The position numbers and the translations under genes are program-made. Below are positions 17,782 through 25,817 of a stretch of DNA of 25,817 nt, one piece after another. Below the pieces are notes generated by a model. The model ran no database searches. It worked only from the letters and a program-made list of their open reading frames with translations, and was not told the DNA's origin. Numbering within the stretch: position 1 is the first letter of the stretch; each line of letters begins with the position of its first letter. The DNA is taken from NCBI GenBank assembly GCA_003427395.1, contig BFEA01000437.1:1239222-1265038 (forward strand), written 5' to 3'. The stretch comes from Chara braunii (Eukaryota > Streptophyta > Charophyceae > Charales > Characeae).

Positions 17782-18168
17782 ATATCTGTGCGCCATCAGA
17801 TTATGGGTGTACAATTGGACTCCAATCAAAAACGTAAGAAGGATGAGTGTGAGCGTATTCAAGCAAGAAACTGAAATGCCGAAATTTTCGAAAATTTGGG
17901 CATATTGACGTTGGGATCATGAACGTGCTCCGGGATGGAATTGTTGCCAGATGCATACAGCTGTGGCCGAAAGTAGGGTTTGATGCATTTGGAAAATGCT
18001 ACCACCTTTGCACGAGTACAACGGACAGTCATTATATCTGTACTTAGACTGAAAGATGGCCCAATTACAGCTATAATGACCTTTGTATTCGAAGGAACAA
18101 GTTAGTGTGAGTATGCCCTTCGGTATAGCGAATTTGACAATCTGGGTTGCCCTGCAAGGATTATACCC

Positions 18169-18194
18169 TTTTTTTTTTTTCTTTTTTTTTTTTT
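18169..18194 (-). repeat. Poly(A) tail of the U2-derived sequence
   Basis: Read from the minus strand, A13-G-A12 directly follows the last U2-like hairpin, as expected for a reverse-transcribed insertion. Confidence 0.7.
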
Positions 18195-18264
18195 GTGTGG
18201 TCCGATGGACCACGGATCAGAACAGATACTACACTTGATCTTATACAATAGCTCAAGAAATGAC
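18195..18264 (-). pseudogene. U2 snRNA-derived retrosequence
   Basis: On the minus strand this contains AAGTGTAGTATCTGTTCT, identical to the branch-site recognition segment of U2. The 25 bases before it align with the U2 5' end at about two-thirds of positions. After TTCT, 16 bases of U2 are missing. Then comes GATCCGTGGTCCATCGGACCAC, in two parts GATCCGTGG and TCCATCGGACCAC, the plant-type U2 stem-loop II. The molecule stops there and runs into poly(A). The Sm site and 3' half are absent, so this is not a functional U2 gene; a retropseudogene or U2-headed SINE fits best. Confidence 0.8.
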
Positions 18265-18599
18265 ATTTTACAGCGTTGTCTTATCAAGAGCACACCACAG
18301 TGACCACACCAACAAGAAGAAGAGAGGTGGGAAAGACAGACACGGGAGAAGCAGGCAGGAAAAAGCACACTCCCACGATCCACATAATCTCATCACCCGG
18401 AGACAAAAAAAGCCATTACAATCTGGCTTATACAATTGCTCAAGAAATAACATTTCACAGCGCTGTCGCATCAAGAGCACACCAACAAGAAGACGAGAGG
18501 TGGTGGGAATCACTTGGAAAGACAGACAGGAGAGAGGCAGGCAAGAAAAAGGACACTTGCACGATCCACCCAGGCACAAAGAAAGCCATTACAACCTGG
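18240..18599 (-). repeat. Two tandem units upstream of the U2-like sequence
   Basis: Unit 1 (18240-18426) and unit 2 (18427-18599) share cttatacaa-gctcaagaaat, gacagacag-type and gccattacaa-ctgg segments. On the minus strand each unit ends with the U2 5' segment (about 25 bases). Only unit 1 continues into the rest of U2. The upstream parts may be the flank or 5' body of a U2-headed element that was duplicated. Related text (gccattacaaactga) occurs once more at 18857. Confidence 0.7.
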
Positions 18600-18996
18600 A
18601 ATGAATGGAATCAGATATGACAATAGCCAGTATAAACGGGAATGAATGAAGCTATGGCCATAGGTCTCGCTTTACTACGCTCGACGTGCACAAAAGACAA
18701 AAATCATGGAGTTGTATCTTTCCATTTTTCTAGCGGAAAACTCACTATTTCGAGAGCAGTGGAGCGGGGCCCTACGACTAATCGGCGTGCAACCCTATAT
18801 GTTATAAAGTCATCGAAAACTGGATGGTTATCAAACTTATCACCTAGACACGATGATAGCCATTACAAACTGAAATGAATGAAGCTATGGCTATGAGTCT
18901 ATGACTAATGGGTGTGCAACCCTACACATTTCCGCCCGTCGCCATACCGGTTTCTTTAGGGGTCTTGTGTCACTTGACTGACTTTGTTTTACAAAA
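18600..18996. other. Unassigned region with weak repeats
   Basis: No gene. The phrase gaatgaatgaagctatggcc/t appears at 18640 and 18874, about 234 bp apart, with ggcgtgcaaccct/gggtgtgcaaccct after each, so a diverged tandem pair is likely. Confidence 0.4.
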
Positions 18997-19214
18997 CCTA
19001 ACTTAAACCACAAGTACTTGGCCCAGCTATCGATGCCGAGCCTGGAATGCCCCTGTGCGCCGATTTTAGCCGAAGCGCCGGGGTACCATTTCAAAAAAAA
19101 TTTAGCTGGCGCTTCCAGCCATTGTGGTCTTGTACCCCGAAGCCCTAAGCGCGCGGCGCGTTAACGGGAAAGTGCCGCGGCCGATAGCTGGGCCAAGTAC
19201 TGGTGGTTTAATAG
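18997..19214. mobile_element. Second fold-back / MITE-like element
   Basis: A 25-bp arm at 19008-19032 (core AGTACTTGGCCCAGCTATCG) is complementary to 19182-19206 at 24 of 25 positions. The match continues outward (cctaacttaaacc with ggtttaatagg). The inner parts pair imperfectly (ggggtacc with gtaccccg). Non-coding, about 218 bp. No clear target-site duplication was found. Confidence 0.8.
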
Positions 19215-19331
19215 GAAACACACGTACCTATTCCAATGAAACTTGTTCCTCAATAACAATCCCCCCCCCCACACAACTTCAAATTATCAATTTGGGGGCT
19301 AAGGCCCGTCTAAAAAGGGCAAGGAAATTAT
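19215..19331 (+). repeat. Composite repeat continuation, copy 1
   Basis: acacacgtacctattccaat and ttcctcaataacaat followed by a C-run recur near 24910-24950. In copy 2 this part lies almost next to the end of the 1.1-kb block, so 18004-19214 behaves as an insertion in copy 1 or a deletion from copy 2. Confidence 0.7.
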
Positions 19332-19503
19332 GGCGCGGTCAGGTTTTGGGTGTGAAAATGCACTCGAGGCAAAAAAGTCCGTAATGGTGAATGTATATAA
19401 CCTAGGCTTCCGGTCTGAAGGGATCACGTGGGGTTGTGTTGTGTTTCCTCGAATTTGCGGGATTGCCTGAAGTGCATTTTCAAACTGTTTTAGTGACTGC
19501 GCC
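19332..19503 (+). mobile_element. MITE-like inverted-repeat element, copy 2
   Basis: Bounded by GGCGCGGTCA (19332-19341) and TGACTGCGCC (19494-19503), with the inner inverted pair TGAAAATGCACTCGAGGCAA and TTGCCTGAAGTGCATTTTCA. Size is 172 bp. It shares ataacctaggcttccggtct and cacgtggggttgtg with copy 3, and more weakly with copy 1 in the opposite orientation. Confidence 0.8.
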
Positions 19504-20009
19504 GAAGTTACCCCAAAAACGAAATATTAACCCCCCCCTTCCCCCCCAAACAACATATTCCTGTGTTTTTTTTTTTGGGTGGGGGGTCTGGGGCAGACCT
19601 GCAGAGCCCACGAACGTGCCTCGATCTCTGGCGCGCAGCTCCGCCTGCCCGTGGCATCGTAGTGCGCGACTCGGCCCTGGGGCCTTTGAAGGGTCCGCCA
19701 AGGAGCTTGAAAACGCAGGTGTTGGAGGCTGGGATTTGGGGCTTTTCAAGACAGACTCTTGAGACCTTTCTCGAACATCTCTTGAGAGAACTTTTCAGCA
19801 CATACTTCCAAGACCAGGTGAGCTCTAAACTCTTTACAAAGAGTTTTGAAGAGGCTGTGTGGCAAGACTCTTTGTTAGACGTAGGTAGAAATAGCAATAG
19901 GTAGACGATTTTTTTGTGTGTGTGAGAGATAGATAGATAGATGGGAAAATTGAAGAAATACAGGTTTGGAGAAGTATCGTACTGAGGACCGGGTTCTGAT
20001 CCCCGTTCA
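19504..20009. other. Unassigned, with GC-rich repeat and (GATA) run
   Basis: 19504-19530 (aagttaccccaaaaacgaaa) is shared with the flank of copy 3. A GC-rich segment (19570-19700) is related to 12240-12400. A small gatagatagatagat run sits at 19927-19941. An open frame continues from the gag remnant through here, but the residues are not gag-like beyond about 20010. Confidence 0.4.
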
Positions 20010-21260
20010 ACCCATTCAAGATCGTCTTTGCCAGGTCGGATTGCTCCGACCAGTCCCGCTAATTGGAGGTACTCCGTCGGATCAACGACATCGGCCGCTT
20101 CGAACGATGATCCCGAAGTGGACGCGATGGGTTCGGGCGAAGAAGACAGGTCTGACGAGGAAGAGCTAGGCTCTCTATCTCTCGCTGCTTCTAACGACGT
20201 GGCCACCCGTCCTTGGTTCATAACGACGGGCACGGCTGCAGGCGGAGGTTGATTGCGCTTCGGCACCGGGCAATCTCGTGGAAAGTGTCCGGGTTGCTTA
20301 CAATTATAGCATTCGATCCTTCCAGATGGGTTGGCCGCATGATGTGGGGCAGGGGGAGCTTGTCGGGAGCGGGGTCAGGAGTCAACAAGGGATACGAAGG
20401 AGGGGCGGGACGCGGGGGAGTTGAGTTAGTACTCATTAGTTTCGGCAAGATCTGTTATAATCGATCCATCTGAGAAGTCTGTGTTTGAATCAGATTGTTC
20501 ATCCACGCAAACTGTCAGGCAGCGCCGGTATGAATCATTTGGGCCAGATGCAGGTTGGTGATTGGTGCCATCTTTGGAGGACGGGGGGTAGAAGATAAGA
20601 GACGCCGAGTTGGGTCCTGGGGCGGTCCGTCATGATAATCGTGATCAGGGCAATGGTAAAATTGCCCCACTGATCTGAGCCACGAACGTCGCTTGGCAGC
20701 CACATTCTGTATCGTGTCTGAAATGTCTTCATCCCCCTGACTAATATATTTGCGCGTATCCAATAAATCTAGTTCAAGTGCTTCAGCAATAATAGTAGGT
20801 AACTGGTTCGTCTTTGCGGAACCTTTTTCTGTAGTTCTGCTTTCAACATTGGGTTGCGGAGATGATCGATGAACAGATCTCAAGCGGCGTTTTCTTCCCG
20901 GCCTGATTTATCTAATGCTGTTTGAAACCGATCCACGAAATCGGATAACAATTCTCCGGGTTCCTGGGGACGGATTTTCATAACAAACCATGCAACATCC
21001 TCATTGACTTCATCAAATATAAGTGGGAACGCTCTCTTGAACATATCCCAATCCACCCATGTGTGTCTTCTAAACCAATTGTGAGCAGTGTTCCTGAGGA
21101 GCAGGGTGATAACGCGAGGAAAATCCTCAACGCCATATCCCTGAGTTTGTACGGCTTCGAGCCATGTCTCGGGATGAATATGATTGGGATAAAATGGAAA
21201 GATGGCGGGGATACTTACCATAACCCTAGGGGCCGGTCCATTGGCCTCGACCATGGGCAT
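20010..21260 (-). pseudogene. gag: Ty3/gypsy gag, broken
   Basis: Minus-strand gag of an LTR retrotransposon, which would form the virus-like particle and bind the element RNA. It starts at ATG 21260, about 118 bp after the primer-binding site. The first 126 residues contain the retrotransposon gag domain (W-L-E-A-V, V-E-D-x-P-R-V, A-H-N-W-F, W-D-M-F-K-R-A-F). The first break is a TGA at 20880-20882; the same frame continues gag-like afterwards. Later parts change frame. Near 20270-20311 a proper CCHC knuckle is present (CYNCKQPGHFPRDC), followed by a Ser/acidic-rich tail. Another TGA lies upstream of the knuckle (about 20373-20375). No protease, reverse transcriptase or integrase follows, so the element is truncated and dead. 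Confidence 0.85.
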
Positions 21261-21377
21261 CTCTGATCGAGCTTCTGTGGACCTTTATCGAGTGACGGGA
21301 GGATTCTGTCGATTGGATCGGTTGATGGATGTTCCTCTCGCCAACTCGTCTCACTAATGTCAGAACCGACACGTGTC

Positions 21378-21390
21378 GGCCCTGATACCA
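21378..21390 (-). other. Primer-binding site, tRNA-iMet type (LTR D)
   Basis: The minus strand reads TGGTATCAGGGCC, one mismatch from the iMet site TGGTATCAGAGCC. It sits directly after the LTR end gcgtgagg and before gag, which fixes the orientation of this element. Confidence 0.85.
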
Positions 21391-21391
21391 A

Positions 21392-22448
21392 CCTCACGCC
21401 ATGTACTGCGTTCCGGTCGGAATGTTTTGATTCCTGGAAGGGCCCGGGAAGAACAACCAAAATGGGGTGTGCCAAGGATTTTTTGGAAGATTGAGTGCGG
21501 GGACACATACGAAACTGAAATCCCCCGTGTCGGTCCAACTTTAGTAAGAATGGGTACATTGCCAACTTGCCGCACGATCTAAGGAAAAGGGCACACGCGG
21601 GGTCTCATGGCGATGAGGAATTCAATCCAAAAAATATCGTTATACTTCCCAGCGAGTTGTTGCCCTGCGTTTCGAATGAAAGGGGGAGGGCACACACGTG
21701 GTATCTCGTTTTCGGATGAGATCTCGCCGACATTCACTACACAATTCCAAATCCGACTTGGAGGGCCTCAATAGAGTGGCTCTCTTCTTATGTTCATCCT
21801 CGCCATGTGTGCGGTAATGGAAGCCTTTGGCTTGGTAACGCTCGGTACGACAACAGTCGCTACACAAAGTGCTAGGCCAATGAGGTGCCACTTTCGACCA
21901 CGGGATGATGACCAACTCGTTAAACGACAACAACAACGAATAAGGCAGAAAATGCGTACCAATAATTACGAATCCCACACCAACGAATCCGGAGCACCGG
22001 GTCTCAGGTGGAAAGTAATAACGCCCGCCAATGTTGGTGACGACTTCTCATACGTCCCACTTGCATACACGTGTCTTTTCCTCGTTGTATGGAAAGGGTC
22101 GTGGCGGAGATACAGGAAGTCGGCGCCCAGTCACATGGCAAAAAGGTAAACTTGAAGCACCAGATTCTTCCTAGTCATGCATCTTTCATTCGATCGATCC
22201 AATCCCGCATTCCATCAGATCCATCAACATGCTCACACAAGTCCTCAGGCGCAATCCACGACACACACTTGTCAAAGTAAGAGGAGAGAAATCATCATAA
22301 TTCATCCATTGTAGCAGAAATATAACAACAAGGAGGTATGAGGGAGGTGAGACATGGATCAGAAGAGAGAAGAAGACAACTTCCGATTTCGACCTCACAC
22401 AGGCACTGACGATCCCGACCGTCACGTGCTACGTCCACCATAGCGATC
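21392..22448 (-). mobile_element. LTR D (5' LTR of the broken gypsy element), U3 missing
   Basis: Aligns with LTR B along its length (for example gcgatgaggaattcaatcca at 21610 and 9165; ggaaagtaataacgcccgcc at 22010 and 9554). Homology stops near 22448, about 210 bp short of the TATA box of B, so the promoter end is lost or replaced. It carries a broken copy of the leader protein. Confidence 0.75.
21640..22115 (-). pseudogene. Leader protein of LTR D, broken
   Basis: Minus-strand remnant of the protein described for LTR C; function unknown. From its N-terminal side: RPFPYNEE (near 22095), V-C-K-W-D-V, then a TGA (22048-22050) where copy B has Arg. IGGRYYFPPE, GFVII, LLL-x-F-N-E-L, IPWSKVAPHWP and C-S-D-C follow. 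About 36 residues later comes C-S-E-C-R-R-D-L-I-R. The frame then ends (TAA) six codons before copy B. The B/D pair differs by a whole-codon indel (one Gln), consistent with selection on the frame before decay. Confidence 0.6.
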
Positions 22449-22713
22449 ATGTACATGTCTGGAGGTGCCTGGTCTCAAGCTAGGTCCATGTACAGCCAGG
22501 GGTCCAGCGTTTGTAAAATGCTGGACCCTCACGAACAACAAATTTTGACGAGTTTTCGGCCAAAAAACTCAGTTTCAATTTCGTTCAAAAAATAAAAAAT
22601 GTCCATTTTGACGAAATGGCAGTTAAGGGGCCTTTTTGGCCTGTTTGCAAGACAACAAAAATTCGAAAAAGAGGGGGGTTGAAAGATGGCGTGGGTCCGG
22701 AAGCTGGCGCGTC
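22449..22713. other. Unassigned, with strong hairpin
   Basis: No gene. A 9-bp hairpin, GGGTCCAGC (22500-22508) with GCTGGACCC (22520-22528), lies just outside the LTR D homology. ggcctgtttgcaaga (22638) recurs near 11220. Confidence 0.45.
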
Positions 22714-23140
22714 ACAGCCCACAGCCAACCAACAAGACGATCAGCCCCCCGTTGATGTTTGATCTGGACGTCAAGTCCAGTATCCAATATGCATTATCAT
22801 ATGAAACTGCCAGGGGGCATCGATTGCTTCCCTGCGCAGGGAAGGAAAGACCTCCTGCTACTTAAACCCTAAACAGCCCACAGCCAACCAACAAGACGAT
22901 CAGCCCCCGTTGATGTATGATCTGGATGTCAAGTCCAGTATCCAATATGCATTATCATGTGAAACTGTCAGGGGGCATCGATTACTTCCCTGCGTAGGGA
23001 AAAAATGACCTCCTGCTACCTAATCCCTAAACAGCCCACAACCAACCAACAAGACGATCAGCCCCCCGTTGATGATTGGTATTGCAGGCCGGGCAACAAG
23101 ACGATCAGCCCACAACCAACCAACAAGACGATCAGCCCCC
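22714..23140 (+). repeat. 159-bp tandem repeat, about 2.5 units
   Basis: Units start with acagcccaca at 22714, 22873 and 23031 and contain ccaaccaacaagacgatcag, tccagtatccaatatgcatt and gggggcatcgatt. The third unit is truncated and its first part (caacaagacgatcagccc) is repeated twice more. A palindrome (ccccccgatcgggggg-like, 23136-23150) closes the array. Confidence 0.95.
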
Positions 23141-23798
23141 CGATCGGGGGATCCAGTGGACCAGTGGTCTATATCTAGGTGGCGGCTGCCAAGAATGTCC
23201 AGGAAGGTACATGAAGCCAACGGGGATTGGACCTGCGACCTCCTGAATGCCAGATTCATGACCGCCGAAGACAAAGTTGAGCATAACCAAAACCGGGCAG
23301 TCAAGGCGAGGGGATGGGTGCCAGAGGAGCGACAACTACAACCTCTCAAATCAACTTCCCTCACCCACATTCATCACCACTGAACACAAGGATGAGCATA
23401 TTAACCAAAACCGGCCACTTGAGGGGAAGGGGAGTTGCAGGGGGCTCCCCTGCCACAGCCACGACATCCTCTCAGGTCACCTCCCCTGCCTATATACGGG
23501 CGAGCTATTGGTGCCCACAGGGTTCGCATCCGCTGCGTATATATTAGCATGGAACTTTTTTTTTGTCTAGGGCTACGCTAATCGGCTCTATATACCACAG
23601 ATTGCCCACAGGGTTCACTTCCGGTGGGGCGACCCCGACCCCGTCTGCTTCTCTTTTCCTCCTGGGGAGCTGCTGCCACCCTCTCTCAGTCCTCTGCTTT
23701 TTCACTTCTGCAGGCCTCACGGTCACATTACGGGCTGCGAGCCCGCCCCTGCGCGGTGTGTCAGTCTTCTCTGTATCGTTCCAATTTTAAACGGATGT
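23141..23798. other. Unassigned region
   Basis: No gene is recognised. The phrases gagcataaccaaaaccggg (23280) and gagcatattaaccaaaaccg (23396) form a diverged tandem of about 116 bp. The minus strand near 23215-23265 reads like a worn tRNA 3' half (ggaggtcgcaggtccaatcc), which could mark an old SINE. Confidence 0.35.
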
Positions 23799-24180
23799 GC
23801 CGGTAGACATGGTTACACTTCACTTTAGTGGAGTCAAATTGTATATCTGGGGGGGGGGCAGAAGGTGAAAATCACGGGATGTGGCATCGCTCAACTACTC
23901 TCTACATGCACAAAGGACAAAAAACAAAAGACGGTCAGTCCAATGGTGATATCTCAAGGCCATCGCCGTTCTAAATAAAAAATAAAACCATTGAGGGTGT
24001 ATCTTTCCATGTTTTATGCGTGGATTCATTTCCATCTTGCACATTTGGAGAGTTGTGGAGCGACGACCACGTGGGAAACCCTCACAGAGCCGCGCCATGA
24101 GAAAACAACCAACAATGAAAGACAAAAAAAGGAGGGCCGGTTTCACATCAGTCAGCAAAGCTGCAAGACGAACCATGTAT

Positions 24181-24250
24181 CTTCCCTATAACCTAGAATC
24201 ATACAGAGGGTCCGTCTTCCCTATAACCTGGAATCATACAGAGGGTCCAT
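24181..24250 (+). repeat. 35-bp tandem duplication
   Basis: 24181-24215 and 24216-24250 differ at two positions (core tataacctggaatcatacag). Copy 1 of the composite repeat has a single unit. Confidence 0.9.
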
Positions 24251-24566
24251 CTTTTTTGTACTTTTCTCAATAGTTGAGTGGCAGAGAGGGCCCCACGAGG
24301 GCCTTTTATTCCACTCAGCTCTCGACGTATTGCCGTCGGATGCATCCAGTCCAGTTTCAGCCGTTGGTGCATTGACTGACGGCATCCGCACGCTGATCCA
24401 GATTGCACAACAGAAAGAAACCGGAAAACCCTGTACACCCCGCAATTGTTTACATCTCATAACCGGATTCTTATAGATGTGCGCCTGTGCCGATGGAATA
24501 AATTATGCCGCGACGGGGGTTAGAGAGTCTTCGAGGTACAATCTGTGCTATCGTGGCGGAGGCCAG

Positions 24567-24644
24567 AGACTTACCTATGGCCGGTGCGCGCATGCATAGA
24601 GTCGTGCTGCGGCTGGCCAATTTTTGGAGGGGTCCGGGGTCCCC
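24567..24644 (+). ncRNA. U1-like snRNA-derived block, copy 2
   Basis: Undisturbed version of the block at 17652: ACTTACCT (24569-24576), GGCCGG pairing with CTGGCC, Sm-like AATTTTTGG (24619-24627) and a terminal GC hairpin ending at 24644. The length is 78 nt. Sm-class architecture is inferred from the order of the motifs. No snRNA promoter elements (plant upstream sequence element or TATA) were found upstream. Confidence 0.3.
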
Positions 24645-24882
24645 ATATCTGTGCGCCATCAGATTATGGGTGTACAATCGGACTCCAATCAAAAACTTAA
24701 GAAGGAGGAATCAAAGCGTATTCACACAGGGACCTGAGATGCCAAAACTCTGAAGAATGAGGCATATTCACACTAGGACCACTTAAATTGCTTCGGGATG
24801 GAATTGTTGCCCCATGCATTGTTGGCACATGCATGCATCTGTGGCCGAAAGTAGGGTTTGATGCATTCTAGAACTTGCTACA

Positions 24883-25243
24883 TTCTTCGAATGAAACCTG
24901 TTCCTCAGTAACACGCGTACCTATTCCAATAAAATTGTTCCTCAATAACAACCCGGCCCCCCCACCCCGAAATTCAAAATTATCGATTCAGGGGGGTTAT
25001 ATTTTTTCAAACTTTTTTCTAAGGCCCGTCCCTGAGGGGAGGCACGGGGGATTGGTCCGCTTTATCCCTGGTGCTACCGGCCGTCCCCTGGCCAGTATCC
25101 TGCAGGCTCGACGGGCCGTGAAAACACGGCTCTAGTATGCTACGGGTTTCCCGTATGCCTATAGGTAGGAGTAGTGGTATGTAGGTATGTGAGGAAAACG
25201 TTGAGAGAAGAGTATAGTTTTAAAAAGGAAAAAAAAAAGGAAG

Positions 25244-25283
<40 letters not shown>

Positions 25284-25295
25284 CAGGGATTGGTT
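24883..25295 (+). repeat. Composite repeat continuation, copy 2, with T37 tract
   Basis: Shares acctattccaat and ttcctcaataacaa with 19222-19265, and ctaaggcccgtc with 19299. A uninterrupted T run (25247-25283) directly precedes the truncated left end of MITE copy 3. The segment 25030-25240 between them is unassigned. Confidence 0.6.
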
Positions 25296-25448
25296 TGAAA
25301 ATGCACTGGAGGCAAAAGAGCCTGTAATTGCGAATGTATATAACCTAGGCTTCCGGTCTGGTGGGGTCACGTGGGGTTGTGTGTTGTGTTTCCGGAACTT
25401 TGCGGGATTGCCTGAAGTGCATTTTCAAACTGTTTTAGTGACTGTGCC
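25296..25448 (+). mobile_element. MITE-like inverted-repeat element, copy 3 (left end truncated)
   Basis: Begins inside the left inverted repeat (tgaaaatgcactggaggcaa) and ends with TGACTGTGCC (25439-25448). It is closely similar to copy 2, including ataacctaggcttccggtct. The outer left GGCGC-GGTCA part is replaced by the T37 junction. Confidence 0.8.
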
Positions 25449-25817
25449 TAAGTTACCCCCAAAAACGAAATATTCCTGCTGTGCTGTGTTCGATTGTTCC
25501 TTTGTTTCTTGTGCCGTTTGTGTAGGGTTTAAGTGTCATTTTTTCACTATTTTTTCGTAAGTTTTGTGAATAAGACAACTTTGTGCGTTCGTCCGATGCT
25601 GATAACTAGGATCTGCCTTAAAAGTACTTTTATGTGCCTTTTCTGTGTTTCACGGTGCTTTTGAGCATACCTAAGCTCGCCTACTGATCATAGTCTTCAG
25701 TAAAGCACGTGTGCCGTTAGGAGGCGATGCAGCGACAGGGTTCACTATAACCTGATGTTTGGTCAGATGTTTTCAGTAGCCTATCTAGGATTTCGGCGCT
25801 TAGGATTTCTAGGATTG
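25449..25817. other. Unassigned end of window
   Basis: The first 30 bases are shared with the flank of MITE copy 2. No gene or repeat is recognised in the remainder. Confidence 0.45.

Larger units (their letters stand above)
16905..18003 (+). repeat. Composite dispersed repeat, copy 1 (about 1.1 kb)
   Basis: Aligns in the same orientation with 23799-24882. Shared landmarks are gacatggtt (16911; 23805), ggtcagtcca (17055; 23933), tgcgtggattcatttccatc (17138; 24017), gacgtattgccgtcggatgc (17409; 24325) and gccgaaagtagggtttgatg (17966; 24845). Open frames inside it match no known protein on either strand. It carries the U1-like block and an assembly gap. The origin is unknown; it may be a non-coding transposon. 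Confidence 0.85.
23799..24882 (+). repeat. Composite dispersed repeat, copy 2 (about 1.1 kb)
   Basis: Direct-orientation counterpart of 16905-18003, differing by scattered substitutions, short indels and a local 35-bp duplication. The stretch from about 24560 to 24690 is almost identical to copy 1, while the 100 bases before it differ at roughly 6-7 positions. Confidence 0.85.

Overview
The window is a stretch of a large, repeat-rich nuclear genome of a plant-lineage eukaryote. The only intact host gene is an intronless AMT1-type ammonium transporter that looks like plant AMT1 proteins. Everything else is transposable-element debris, simple-sequence arrays and assembly gaps. A charophyte alga such as Chara would fit (AMT1 type, initiator-Met-primed Ty3-like elements, very long repeat-filled intergenic space), but the species is an inference and I cannot confirm it.

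Layout. 1-1930: no recognised gene. 1940-2384: G27 and (GT)38 tracts and a GA-rich leader. 2385-3944: the AMT1 gene. 3945-4970: 3' flank, a small inverted-repeat (MITE-like) element and a (GA)40 tract. 4970-7860: a decayed LTR ('LTR A', plus strand), with a TATA box at 6250 and a primer-binding site at 7848. 7861-8940: GC-rich patch, (ATTG)n, CA-rich tract and a 91-bp minisatellite. 8941-11100: LTR B (minus strand). 11500-12240: hairpin, and a (GA)n tract interrupted by a 78-base gap next to a pyrimidine tract. 12430-12885: a weak gag remnant. 12890-15028: LTR C (plus strand). 15029-16850: a possible gag fragment, then a ~955-bp fold-back element. 16905-19530 and 23800-25475: two direct copies of a composite repeat. 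The first copy carries U2 snRNA-derived sequence and a second fold-back element. 20010-22448: a minus-strand Ty3/gypsy fragment made of LTR D, primer-binding site and broken gag, with no pol. 22714-23140: a 159-bp tandem repeat.

The most unusual observation is inside the four LTR-like copies A-D. Between the TATA box and the tRNA-iMet primer-binding site each carries a long leader (about 1.5-1.67 kb in the three copies where both ends can be placed). In that leader all four preserve the same cysteine-containing protein segment: F-P-x3-E-x4-C-x2-D, then a hydrophobic F-V-x-[IV] stretch, then L-x2-[IVL]-P-W-S-x2-A-x2-W-P followed by C-x2-C. The DNA of the copies has diverged, often at synonymous positions, but the residues and their spacing persist. 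Copy C keeps an uninterrupted ATG-initiated 232-residue frame. This suggests a leader- or LTR-encoded protein that I do not recognise.

Second are snRNA-derived sequences: a truncated U2-like copy with a poly(A) tail at 18169-18264, and a duplicated 78-nt block with a U1-like 5' motif, a closing stem, an Sm-like site and a terminal hairpin (17652-17781 and 24567-24644).

The transporter would mediate high-affinity ammonium uptake at the plasma membrane. It keeps the twin pore histidines but differs at one pore-gate position and at the usual C-terminal phosphothreonine.
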